The notes beneath the pieces are model-generated. The model worked only from the letters and a program-made list of their open reading frames with translations, was not told the DNA's origin and did not search any database. From Melitaea cinxia (lineage: Eukaryota; Arthropoda; Insecta; Lepidoptera; Nymphalidae): a stretch of DNA of 64,000 nucleotides. The stretch lies in contig NC_059414.1 of the NCBI RefSeq assembly GCF_905220565.1, forward strand, positions 5,330,001 to 5,394,000. The letters are read 5' to 3'. Below are positions 53,413 to 64,000 of this stretch, piece by piece. The first letter of the stretch is position 1. The number at the start of each line of letters is the position of its first letter. A program made the position numbers and the translations under genes.

Positions 53413-54399
53413 ATAAATAAAATAAATACGTGCCTAACGGCTATTATAAGATAAAATCATTTGTCGGGGTATCTTTAACAGACACGATACAAACAAACTA
53501 CCAGCATGTATTTTTATAATGTGTTTTTATAAGTATGAATATGGAAGAGCGGGACATCCTGACACAGGTAACTTACTTAACACTTACTTAAAAGGATGTC
53601 CCAACAACGGTATCATGTTATGTAAACGTTTTTTCTAAATAAATATTATTTTTTTTTTTTTTTTTAAATTTATTTGACAGACATTTGATGTATAAATATA
53701 ATTTAAAATATTCAATAACTAACGGAAAGATAGTTTTTAAAATTTGACCAGAACAGTATTTTCAAACAAACAGTGGCTATATCTTCAGACGCAGATGTAG
53801 TATTTATTATAAACGATTCCAATAAATAACGAATACAATATATCAGTGTAATACTGTGAACAACACAGCTCTTAATAAAACCGACCTGCATCTGACATTG
53901 CAATACAAAACTTAATCTCATTATGGAACGCGCAACGAACGTATGCTTTCGATACGTGACTCACTGCGTCAATGTTCGGCTGATTTTAGTTAATTAGATA
54001 TATGAACACATATTTATCCAAAACTAATCTTAAATAGAACGTTACTGTCCACCGTTGATATACTATTATTTCTTTTATCAGTTATAATAGTGGAGACTAC
54101 TTGTCCTTCCAGTACGTTCAAATCAATATTATCTTTGGTTTAATTATATAAATAATATCCTTTATCATTCATCAGTTCCCAATAGGACGAGATCCTATGT
54201 TGGAGTGCAAACATACAAACTACAAACGCTCAGACTCGAATATCTATATATAGCCTTAGCACTTTAGGATAGTAGGTTAGCAGGGATTTAACTCTCAACC
54301 GATACACAGTGGCAGTTGCTGTGATCTCAGCGCCAATCCATCGTCGGACAAAAACGCAAGTCGATTTATTTCTTTCATTTTCTCTCTTCTTAAAGTTCA
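53413..54399. other. Unassigned spacer
   Basis: Contains a short CATCCTGACACAGG...AAAGGATGTCCC inverted pair near 53550-53600 and a T-run at 53648. No gene recognised. Confidence 0.35.
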
Positions 54400-54466
54400 G
54401 TTTTACAAACAATGTAAGTATATTTTTTTTGTACATTATGTTTAGTGAAATAAAGTATATAATAAC
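54400..54466 (+). repeat. LINE 3' tail scrap
   Basis: TTTTGTACATTATGTTTAGTG then AAATAAAGTATATAATAA, the end of the CR1-like family. Confidence 0.5.
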
Positions 54467-55009
54467 AATCGATTAAATTAAAAGAGAAAATAAAAGGAGA
54501 ATAATTTTTGACTACATTGTAACATTGTCGAAAACAAAGAGTTTACTGTAACGCGACGTAATAATAAAATTATGCCTTTATTTGTTAGTGATTGAGGGAA
54601 TTTCTTATGCATTATTAAATCTGCGGTTCACTTTGTTTAAATCTCTTTCTCTTTTCGCGAATGAAATAGAAGATGATTCTGTGATATTGTATATTACTAA
54701 TTTATTAACATTCAAAGAACCCAAATACACAGAAAAGCACAAAGACAAAAAACTGTTGAAACACAAAATTTTAATCTATTTATAACTTAGGGAGAAAATA
54801 TTTTAGCGCGGATTTACAGATCCCTAACTTGTAACGCAGTTTATCCGAACGAGGTCATCGTTCCACAAATCACTTAATACTTCCTACGTCACATTAAAAC
54901 TCCCGTTCTATTTGTGGATCACATTCATTGCACAAAAAAGAAGTTAGTGAGGTGAATTTGCAATAGGTCTATTCTAATTCTAAATTTTCTTAGGTTTATT
55001 TAACTACGC
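54467..55009. other. Unassigned spacer
   Basis: No gene or repeat recognised; the open frame at 54582-54785 has no known motif. Confidence 0.35.
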
Positions 55010-55195
55010 TTCAGCCTGTAATATCCCACTGCTAGGCATAGGCATCTTTACCCATATAGGAGAATGATCAGAGTTTAATCCACCACGCTGCTATATGCGG
55101 GATGTCGGATTATTCCCTACTATGAGTAACGACCGCTATCAGGTGTACATGATAACATCTGGGACCGACGGCTTAATGTGCTCTCCGAGTTAGTT
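55010..55195 (-). repeat. tRNA-derived SINE, 3' half
   Basis: The + strand reads CAGCCTGTAATATCCCACTGC, GGAGAATGATCAGAG, CCACCACGCTGC, TATCAGGTGTACATGATAAC and GACGGCTTAATGTGCTCTCC, the reverse of the SINE at 12994. The head is absent. Confidence 0.75.
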
Positions 55196-56174
55196 TAATT
55201 AGGTGGACAGTAAAATGATACATACAATTATATTTTACTGTTACTGCTAATTTTCTTTTCTGAATGAACTAAAAGTTAATGAAATGCCTTTCACTTCTAT
55301 GCGGAAGTTCCACGAATTTCACAAATTTTATAAATGATTATCGTTAAAAAAATAATTATTATCTTCAAAAAGTGTAATAGATATTGGAAATTCAGCCCAT
55401 AAGAGGTCTCCTATACATACCTACTTGTAAAATACTCTTACTGACAGATTATTAAGTCCTATGAATTGAAATGCTATGAAAATTAAAAAAAAATTGAAAG
55501 AATTGTTCATATATCTCTTCTACAAATTAATACGTTTTGAGACTTTATAAACAGAGTCGCAGGCACAAGGTAATAACTATTTGTAATTAGCATCTTATGT
55601 ATAATATATTAGTATTGATTGTAAATTAATTTAGGTAGAACATCATGGTCATATAGCTGTTGTAAATTAATTAGAAGAAGCCACCAAATTACACAACGTG
55701 ACAGCCAATAATGCTAATGATGGTTGATAAAAATACGATTTAAATACTTGTTTGATAATTTCTATTTTGTTAAATCGGTATTTTTTTCTTTTCTTTTTTA
55801 ATTGTGTTTATGCGATCAACTGTCTAGTATATTTATTTTTGTATAATGTATGTTTGTATGTATTTATAACGTATATGTATCTTATTTTTATACCACCTTT
55901 CCGCTATGACAAGAAATTGGTCTCGAAAGCGATTGTATACTTATTTTACTTATATATTTATATGGTCAAAATGGTTGCTGTAAAGTATCCGAAACGTCGG
56001 GCATCTAAAAAACCTAATAAACCGACGTAATTGGCGTAAACATTAGAAAACAATATATATTTATTATTTCTTTCAACACACTTTCCTTTAACATATGGTG
56101 TAAATTAAAGGATATTTATTTTTGTCCTGTAGATATCGTTATGGTAAATATTCATTATTCATTCAATTTCATAT
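55196..56174. other. Unassigned spacer
   Basis: No firm feature. The motif AAAGTATCCGAAACGTCGGGC near 55982 resembles a fragment of a LINE 3' region but is too short to assign. Confidence 0.3.
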
Positions 56175-56400
56175 CTTGCTCAAAATCTTGAGCAACCCGT
56201 CTGTCGGAGTACCTCAATCTTACAAAAGATCACAGCGAAATAGTGCTTCTATCAAGTAGTGTTATGTTTCTGTGGCAAGATAAACAGACATATAGGGAGG
56301 GTCGAAGGTAGATTGACGACGCGTTTTCGGCGCTTTTAGTAAGCAAGTAAGCAAGCGTCTATAACCTTCGGTAACCGTTTACAACAACCGTTCCTTAGTT
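56175..56400 (-). repeat. GTCGGC-type repeat
   Basis: Minus-strand copy: TTGAGCAACCCGTCTGTCGG, GTACCTCAATCTTACAAAAG, ATCACAGCGAAATAG, TCAAGTAGTGTTATG, ACCGTTTACAAC. Diverged. Confidence 0.6.
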
Positions 56401-57439
56401 GTATGAAAAAGTACTTTATATTATTACATAATAAAAGTAGTAGTGTGTTGTTGACAGTTGACAGATGTAAGTTTGTTTTCATTGTCAAACAAAATTCAGT
56501 TAAACATTATTTAGTCAAATAAATTTCTTCAGGTTCTTAAAAAATAAATTTTTAATAAACTTACATACACTTATAACGCGAGCAAGTTTTTTACCCGACG
56601 ATAACTTAATTACCTTAAGGCCAACATAAATTTACAATCTAGCAGCAATATTTCAAAATATCACTGCATAAATTCTACCAAGTCACAGAGTCCAGTTAAC
56701 TGAACTAAAGTACTGTGTGTCACGCGAGTAATCTTAAAAGAATGCGCACATTATGGATTTTTTACTAGCGTCCTTATTTGTTTTAGAACTTAGATTCTAT
56801 TGTTCTATCTGTATTGTAAGACAACTTTATTACTAAGTACTACTAGTAGCATGTGTTCCACATAGCTTTTACTAGTAATATATAACCTTCTTAATTTTTA
56901 ACGCCATAATATATCACGCTTTTGTAACAGTATTGTTCTATTTTATTAGTGTTTAGTAAAGAGTAATTACTTGTAAAATCGCATGTCTAAGTTTTCCACA
57001 AAGAAAATATTAGGATTATTTTAATTTCAAAATGTATGTAATTAATAGTTTTCGTAATTAATTTCAAAGTTGTCGAAATTGTCGAAATATTTTCGGAATC
57101 ATATGTTTTACTATCCTCGTTTAATTTACTAACTAAGCAAATTATCATACTTTTTTGTACTAACTTATTGTAATGAATATTATTTAGTTACTAAAAGGTC
57201 TCGTTTTAAAAAAGAATAACTCGAAGCTCGGGATGTACAGACACCTTTAAACTTATGGGTCACCTTAAGCTGAAATATATACTTTAACTAACAGGCTTAA
57301 GAGATGGAATCATGAGCAAAGTCACGGGCAGAGCTAATCTTTAAATAATTGCGTTCTAGGCAAAAGTAATGTAATACCCGACTACGTGGCAAGAAAACAC
57401 TCAAGTAAAGAAATGTTTTGTTTATAATATTAACCTAAA
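56401..57439. other. Unassigned spacer
   Basis: AT-rich, no gene or known repeat recognised. Confidence 0.35.
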
Positions 57440-57717
57440 GTACTATCATATATATTAATACACTAAAGTTAAGATGTTTGCCTCCCTTTTTAGAAAAAAC
57501 CTCACAATTACTCCATAAAATTATAGATCATTTTCTAGAAATATCCTTCATTTACCGGCATCCACAACTAAAAAAGTTATTATTGCTTTTGTTTTTGTAA
57601 ATTAATTAATTATCAAAATTATATATATGACGGCTTTAATTTTGAAACAACGTCAACATGGTTGACGGTCGGTAATTGTTTTACTTACGTGCGAATTATT
57701 CGCACGGGTATTGCTAG
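57440..57717 (+). mobile_element. Helitron-like element, copy 2 with intact 3' hairpin
   Basis: Matches 6270-6523 and keeps the terminal structure: CGTGCGA (57688-57694), a 5-base loop ATTAT, TCGCACG (57700-57706), then GGTATTG and CTAG at 57714-57717 followed by T. This is the Helitron hairpin-plus-CTRR end. The 5' end is not sharply defined. Confidence 0.7.
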
Positions 57718-58324
57718 TAAAATACTAATTACATAATAATATTCGTAATAATATAAATCGTTAAAAAAATTAAGCTCTTGAAAAAAATTCATTTCCATCA
57801 AAGAGATGTTATAAACAAACATTTATCATAAAATCGTATACACGAAAACACACACAATTACTCCTGAGGGAATTAACACTTTTGACACTCGATTTGAAGG
57901 CTGCCTAAAGAAAAGACTAACCTAAGATAAAACCAAGAATCTTTAATGTGCGTTAGTAAAAGTAAGCAAAGACGTGTCAACTGGGCTTTAGTCCCTAGCC
58001 GGTACTTTGACTTCATTTTTCACTTTGAAGTTTAATATCAGAGTAATACACCATGTGTTATTAATGATAACTAAGACGCGCTGGTAGTTAAAGCTGAATG
58101 TCTCCTCTTCTTAAATGATATTTAGTGATAAATGAGTCCTTATATAATTTATGTAATAAAATACAGAAATATCTTTATTAGATTACCGTCTCTCTCTCAC
58201 TCGTTAGGATTTACTTCTTTATCAAGGTTCCAGAAGCACACAATATTAAAGCACAAACTTCCAGACCACCAGTATGTATAATACAAACATTTTCAAAAAG
58301 CGGAGATGGAACCTTTTCATATAT
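57718..58324. other. Unassigned spacer
   Basis: No gene or repeat recognised. Confidence 0.35.
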
Positions 58325-58535
58325 ATACCTAACTAGGTCTGCAAACAAGCTTGCGACTCACCTGGTGGTAGCATCGCAAGAGCGTTGCCAGCCCCATCCA
58401 CAATTCCCCCCCAAGAGAAAACAAACCAACACTGCTTGAAAACAGTATTATTTAGCTGTGATCTTCTGTAAGATCGAGGTACTACCCCAGTCGGGCTGCT
58501 CCATATTCTGTGAGCAGGAAACTTCCTGCGACTAA
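58325..58535 (+). repeat. GTCGGC-type repeat with internal deletion
   Basis: GGTCTGCAAACAAGCTTGCG, CTCACCTGGTGGTA, then directly GCATCGCAAGAGCGTTGCC (about 40 bases missing), CTGCTTGAAAACAGTATTA, TCTTCTGTAAGATCGAGG, ACTACCCCAGTCGGGCTGC. Confidence 0.75.
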
Positions 58536-59329
58536 CGCTGCCTGATTCTGAAAGACGCTGCGTCAGCGCAAAAATCCGAGCTATGAACGCTACGCCGACG
58601 TTTTACACAATCATCACGTATATTCATCTGTTTTCATTGGTTAATTATAATTATGAATTTAATGTTACGAAACTTTACACTACGCACATGTCATTCTTTT
58701 ACAGCCTGCGGTGAAGCTGCACGGATGTTAAGCTAGGTAATAGAAATACCTTTTCTAATATAACACTTATACTAATTTGCTTACACCAAACGAAAATGAG
58801 TTTAATTGGTATTAAATAAAATTATGCTGAATAGATGGATGTATAAAAATGAAGTACCTGAGTGACTGAGCTTAGCTCGGTATTTTTTAGTAAATTGTGT
58901 TGTTTTTTGGAAATCCTATTTAAATACGAATTACATAATGATAAAATATGAATAATTTTTTTTTCACCGACAGTAATAAAAAACATAAATAAATATAAAA
59001 AATCAAAAATAAAATAATAATAATAAAATATGAATAATATTTTTCTATTATACCGACATAAGAATAAAAAATATGAACTGGCTATTTAAATTGAAAATAA
59101 CGAGTGTAATTAGTAAGAAAAATGAAAAAATAATACAAATAAAAGAAATAAAATTTGAGAATTTAAACCGTGGTATTTTCGATCGATCGCGACCGGCCGA
59201 TTTCCGCCTGAGCTATTACAACTCTATTTACATTTGCGAAATTTACCTTCGTATTCTAACGATACTGTAGCCATTTTTCCGTTGCCTTAAAACAGGTATA
59301 AAACGACATTTTCTAAAAATGAATCCTAG
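58536..59329. other. Unassigned spacer
   Basis: A GC-richer patch at 58540-58610 contains AAGACGCTGCGTCAGCGC. The 58900-59150 part is poly-A/T rich. No gene recognised. Confidence 0.35.
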
Positions 59330-59455
59330 CTAGATTTATTTCTCCCCCGAAATAACCTGTATACTAAATTTCATGAAAATCGTTGGAGCCGTTTCCGAGA
59401 TTCAGATTATATATATAGGTACGTACATATATATATATATACAAGAATTGCTCGT
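59330..59455. repeat. Helitron-like end with AT microsatellite
   Basis: TTTCATGAAAATCGTTGGAGC, CGTTTCCGAGATTCAGA, an (AT)n run and CAAGAATTGCTCGTTTAA form a block common in lepidopteran non-autonomous elements, probably the 5' end of a minus-strand Helitron. The other end was not located. Confidence 0.45.
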
Positions 59456-59883
59456 TTAATAGTAAAAGATTATACGACGTTTAATTCATTTTTATACACA
59501 ACATATGCCAAAAATCACAACAGCATCCTCAAAATAAAGCCTGTAATGTACACTTAAAAAACCCAGTCGTTGAAAAAATAAAGCAGAATGCAAATATAAG
59601 GACTTTCTTCTTTCAACCGGAACCATAAAAAATATAAAAGTGAAACGAATAATCTACAACACAGCAGTATGTAAATTTATTTACTTACATAAATATATTT
59701 ACAGTAACAACAATGAAAAACGGGTAATTTAACTTATTACATTCTCACTTGCATTTCCTTATCCGCATTTTCCATAGTTTAATATTGTGTGGAAACTCTT
59801 TATATGTTTTCATTGTGGACAGAGATTCCATTATTTTATAATTTTAAAAAAATAGGTTGCTTTGTTAAATTAATAAAAAAATT

Positions 59884-60153
59884 CAATCATCAATCATTAA
59901 TGCCTATACAGTCCACTGCTGGACATAGGCCTTCAACAAGTTGACGCCAAAAATAACGTGAACTCATGTGTTTTGCCTATAGTCACCACGCTGGGCAGGC
60001 GGGTTGGTGGCTTTGTCGCACCGAAGACGCTGCTGCCCGTCTTTGGCCTGTGTATTTCAAAGCCAGCAGTTGGATGGTTATCCCGCCACCGGTCGGCTTT
60101 ATAAGTTCCAAGGTGGTTGTGGAAACTTGTTAGCACCCGTAGCCACACAGCAC
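59884..60153 (-). mobile_element. RTE-tailed SINE-like repeat with target-site duplication
   Basis: 270-bp copy with an internal deletion near the middle and loss of the GTTATCCCTTAGTCGCC part. Direct repeats AAAAAAATT flank it at 59875-59883 and 60154-60162; these are A-rich and so less decisive than the others. Confidence 0.8.
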
Positions 60154-60342
60154 AAAAAAATTAAAGAGAAATAATCTAATTAATTAATGACTAACTGGTC
60201 AGTAGTTTAATAATAATAATTGCTGGCTGTATTATGGTAAAATAAGTTAAGATTGAGCAGTACTAGTCGCTCTTTTATAACCAGCACGTGTGAGTAGTCA
60301 TCTGCCTGGGTCGGGCAAGATGGGGTCGCGCTAGCGGCGGTG

Positions 60343-60625
60343 TAAAAACCGCTCTAGTCTAGCTTGTAAGTGCGTAAAACATCGGCAGGTTGCGGTTTCG
60401 ATTCCCACTCTTATGATGGATGTCTGTCCTTGTGGTTTCTCCCCATCGTGCCTCCGAGAGCACGTTAAGCTCTTGGTTCCGGTTGTTATCGTAAATACCT
60501 GATAGCGATCGTTACTCATGTAGAGAATATATTTAATGCCAACTCGCAATAGAGCGGCGTGGTAGATTAAGCTCCAATCCTTCTCCTAGATGGAGAGTGA
60601 GGCTTATGACCAGTAGTTAGATGGG
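60343..60625 (+). repeat. tRNA-derived SINE
   Basis: ACCGCTCTAGTCTAGC head, B-box-like GGTTTCGATTCCC, TGTCTGTCCTTGTGGTTTC, GAGAGCACGTTAAGC, GGTTGTTATCGTAAATACC, AGAGCGGCGTGGTAGATTAAG and TTCTCCTAGATGGAG. Near full length, with a diverged 3' end. Confidence 0.75.
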
Positions 60626-61039
60626 CTGAATATACAGATGATCCAAGCTACATGTTACTAAAGCATTTCAGGTTGGTCCACAGTTTAAATTGTTGCAAAT
60701 GTATATAAGATAGACACTATTTTCATAAGCTGCAGAAAATTGCTTTTTTATAAAATTCTTTTTCAAACTTATTCAAACTTACTTTTTAAGAAATTGGCAT
60801 GTCACTTATTGCTAATTGTTGTTTAGAGTCAGTTTAAATCATTTCTATGAGGAAAACGTTTAGTTTAATCAATGGGCTAAATTTGCTAACTTAATTTATC
60901 ATAATTACAATTCAGTTATCAAAAGTTCGTGTTATTTAAGAAATTATAAACAATGGTTATTAATATTTTGTCATTTTATAGGCGCACGTGGCAAATTTCT
61001 GCTTAAATATAGATATATAATATTCTTATATATTACACC
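60626..61039. other. Unassigned spacer
   Basis: AT-rich, nothing recognised. Confidence 0.35.
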
Positions 61040-62260
61040 AATAATATATTGTACACCAAAATACAAATAATCACAGTTACAAGTGAAAACGAAGATGTGT
61101 GATTTCGTCCAGATAGCTTTTGGGCACAGGACACTAGAAGGGTAGAGGAAAACAAATGAAGAATAATAATAGTGTTTAATGTATTCAATTTAATATACTT
61201 ATTTAACAACAATACACTTTTAAATACAAATGCATTAATATATCTAGAATTTCTTAAAACGTTGCTTAAAACAAGAAAGGAATTCAAAAGGCAGACAGCT
61301 TTAACAGTGAAGAAAATAGAATACATCCAGTATGAGAAGGAGTTTTTAAAAGTAAATAGTCAAATTTAAGGGAACGTTCATGAAAATTTCAAAGAGACGT
61401 GAACTATTCTTTAAGGTATTGAGGGGCATCAGGATTATAAAGTAAGTACACTGTAAATTATTGGAAGTACATGAATATTCCTGCGAAAGTGAATCAGGAG
61501 CCACTTGAGTTTAATTCGAAAATCGGAGACACGGTCATATTTGCGAAGACTAAATACTCGAATTAACCGTATACAGAGATCCTGAAGGCGCTCAAGCTCA
61601 TTTAGTTGCTCCTCGTTAAGGTCCAGAAAACTTACATCTGCATAGTCTGCATATTGAAGTCGACGAAACGAGCCGATTGCTGCAAACAACTTTTTGCCAA
61701 GCTCTGTTAGCTGAGGTGTCCAGGAGATATATTGATAAAGTGTTATTTCTAGGTTTTTATGTTTCAACTGTAATTCAGAATATTAATCAAGAATATAGAA
61801 AATAGGACAAAAGACAACGCGCCACCTTGCGGTACACTGTCACTAACGTTAGCCCAATCCGAATAAGTATCTTGAATTTACAACCGTTGTTGGCGCCCAA
61901 ACAATGCTATGGACTCAGGATAAATAATCCATTAGATATTATTTCGTAGTAATGAAATATAACATTATGCTAACGAGGTGTAAGATCAAAAGAAACCAAA
62001 CATTGTATAAAGGTAAGCCGGTAACCCAAGCACTTCAATTATTATTTGAGAGGATATCATCTACAATGGCTTTGTGGGAGGTATCCTGGAAAAACTGAAA
62101 ATAACTCAGATCTGGAACTCGAGTGAACAAACTATAAAGTTTTTTTACCCATCTCGATGGAAAGAATTTCATTTCGTCCTTAGCGTTAATTAAATGCCTT
62201 TCAAAGTTGTCTTCTAGCTCCGGGAGTTTTATTGTTGAATTTTATCGATATGATAAGTTT
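61040..62260 (-). pseudogene. CR1-like LINE relic
   Basis: On the minus strand from high to low coordinate: a segment near 61805-61860 translates to DWANVSDSVPQGGALSFVLF (the V-P-Q-G motif of the palm). At 61435-61767 come YADYADVSFLDLNEEQLNEL, ERLQDLCIRLIRVFSLRKYD and FRIKLKWLLIHFRRNIHVL, which parallel LDYADVCYLDVTEELLTKLE onward in the LINE at 45493-46544. A 3'-tail-like block follows at 61040-61160. The palm catalytic YADD is not seen and frames are broken, so it is an old inactive copy. The 62030-62260 part is assigned only from its position. Confidence 0.65.
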
Positions 62261-63384
62261 TAAAGACTTAAAATTTATTAAAAAATATACTCTGTTAATA
62301 CAGATACTAGCCGCTTAGACAGAATATTTTCAAAGAATTTACTACTTATTAATCATTAATTAATTTAACAACGCACTAGTAATTAATTGATCATTAGCAT
62401 TCATTAGTGCAATATCTGTATAATCAGTCAAAATATATTTTGCTGACATTACATGCTATAATTAACACTCAAATATTATATAACTGTTTATACTTATCAA
62501 ATCCCAAAAGATTATTCAAATCGTTTTCATAACTCGTTCATATTTACATTCGTGATCCAAAATTAATCCTATTGTCCTATATTACAGCTCCAAAAATACC
62601 CGAATATGAATAAAAAATAAATTTAGTATTATACTGTATTTGAAAGCATTCATGATAAATAAACATTCATGGTAGGAAATAGAAATAGTAACCACCATGA
62701 TAAAGGCAAAGCGTCGACTTCATTTCATACAAAACAATTTGGTCCCCCGCCCATAACACTAGGAATGTTATTGAATTAGAAAAATATTTTCCTTGACTTT
62801 CTAAACTTTTTGCTCACAATATTTTAGTAAGGTTTGTCAGTTTGTTTTGAAACTTTACTGCGATTTAATGATTATCACTACTTAAGGAAATATATAATAA
62901 TAGTTGAGATCTAGGCTTTTGGACCTGTCATTTTCTTTCACCCGAAAAGAATATAACTTTTTATTGCGTCTTCTACACATGATAAATAAAAAATGTATTC
63001 TTAATTCCGTTTGTGATATGATCAATTTTTGTTTTTTTTGTTGTTCAATTTTTTTTTCTGTTCAACCAGACAAAACATATATGCAGGACTTTAATACAAC
63101 CCACGAACCAAGCATACATATACATAGCTGATAGCTACTAATGATATTCGGTTAGGTTGGCCGCGATCGCCTTGTCGATAAGCTGTCAGCTTGGCAGCAG
63201 GAGGAGATGACAGCTGTTCTCAGCAATTGCAGTTGAAGTTTAACGTTTATTTGTGTGAAAGGTATGTATCATCTGTTTATTGGAATAGATGACAGTTGAA
63301 AGTGACGTCATCTAGACTGTATTTTTTTTTTAAATTAGGTGTAATACGTGCGAAGAAAAGGCACGTAAGATGGCAAACGATCTT
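62261..63384. other. Spacer with a possible noncoding exon
   Basis: Mostly AT-rich. The part at 63150-63261 is GC-richer (GGCCGCGATCGCCTTGTCG, GGCAGCAGGAGGAGATGACAG) and ends in a donor-like AAAG|GTATGT with GT at 63262. It could be a 5' exon of a gene beyond the window; no coding is seen. Confidence 0.25.
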
Positions 63385-64000
63385 CCCGAGTAGAATTTTT
63401 TTTGTGTTCCTTAGCAGGACCGGACCGGGCATGCCCGATCTGGACCGGATAAGGTTTGTAACGCAAAAGATTTGTCTGGACCTGATCAGGATGAGATGAG
63501 ATTTCCTGATCGGATCTAGATCAAGTATCTGCGTTACATACCTTGCCTATTCCGGATTGCGTATGCCCGGTCCGGTCCTTTTAAAAAACACGAATGTATA
63601 TTCTTGAAAAAAATTGTGTAATAAGAATAAGTGAATTGATATTATAAATATGTTACTTAACATAATTATTATTATATTTATTTCCATTTATTTTTTCCAA
63701 TGTATTATTTATTTTTGTTTTTACTTTAAATATAAATTATTTTATTTATTTTTATATTATTAATTAGTTATTATTATTAATTAAATTTTGTTTATTAACT
63801 TCTATTCACTATCTACTAATTAACCACTTCCTACTACTTACGACTGCTCCACTGTGTAGAATTGGACTCCCTGCTAGATTGTCCTGATAACTGTATATAT
63901 ACTAAGTGCGCTTAAAAACATCGATAGTGCGATTCAGGCTCAGTTAGCGTAATTTCTTCAGGCTATCCTGACCTAGACAGGACCGGGTCCTGAAGCAGTT
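63385..64000. mobile_element. TIR element, second copy, without the nested LINE (runs off the window)
   Basis: Inverted relative to 3746-4870. It begins CCCGAGTAGAATTTTTTTTG, then the GGACCGGACC, GGGCATGCCC and GATCAGGATGAGATGAG palindromic region, the AT-rich middle without any LINE sequence, the TGCTCCACTGTGTAGAATTGG and CTGCTAGATTGTCCTGATAAC blocks, and the start of the other palindromic arm. The last few tens of bases lie beyond the window. Confidence 0.75.

Noticed and set aside
1..64000. CRISPR array, prophage or bacterial operon
   Set aside because: No regularly spaced direct repeats with unique spacers were seen. Gene structure with introns, SINEs and LINEs points to an insect nucleus.

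Overview
The window looks like nuclear DNA from a lepidopteran (moth or butterfly). It is AT-rich and packed with repeat families typical of that order: RTE-tailed short repeats ending GGCCTATGTCCAGCAGTGG, tRNA-derived SINEs, Helitrons ending CTAG, CR1-like LINE tails ending AATAAAGTATATA, a mariner relic and a solo LTR. I see no bacterial operon, CRISPR array or intact RNA gene. These calls come from motif recognition and comparison of copies within the window; no database was searched.

One host gene can be assembled with confidence. It lies on the + strand at 30405-37895 and has five coding exons joined by consensus GT-AG introns (phases 0, 0, 0, 1). It encodes a 257-residue multi-pass membrane protein with an N-terminal WCC motif, about four membrane helices, and a charged cytoplasmic tail carrying a PPSY (PPxY) motif. 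The architecture resembles arthropod tetraspan proteins of the pasiflora/DUF4728 type, and more distantly LAPTM proteins. Its 5' UTR exon lies upstream. The best candidate is a GC-richer segment at 18840-19013 that ends in a strong splice donor.

Layout: 0-10 kb holds short repeats, a TIR element with a nested RTE LINE fragment (3746-4870) and Helitrons. 10-17 kb holds an inverted pair of one element (10.55 and 15.82 kb), SINEs and a short hairpin. 18.8-30 kb holds the candidate promoter, a long ACCGACTTC element with internal duplications, LINE tails and Helitrons. 30.4-38.3 kb is the host gene, with many repeats in its introns. 38.3-45 kb holds SINEs, Helitrons and a possible small secreted-peptide exon on the minus strand. 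45.3-47.5 kb is a LINE split by another LINE. 49.7-51.5 kb holds a solo LTR, a mariner relic and a 45-bp tandem repeat. 52.2-53.2 kb is the 3' end of an R1-like LINE. 55-64 kb holds more SINEs, Helitrons and a CR1-like LINE relic, and ends in a second copy of the 3.7-kb TIR element that lacks the nested LINE.

Most other open reading frames fall inside repeats or AT-rich spacer and are not genes. The most informative signals are the spliced gene, several insertions with clear target-site duplications (some nested, giving relative ages), a filled/empty pair of the TIR element, and three short-loop palindromes, two of which interrupt transposon coding frames.
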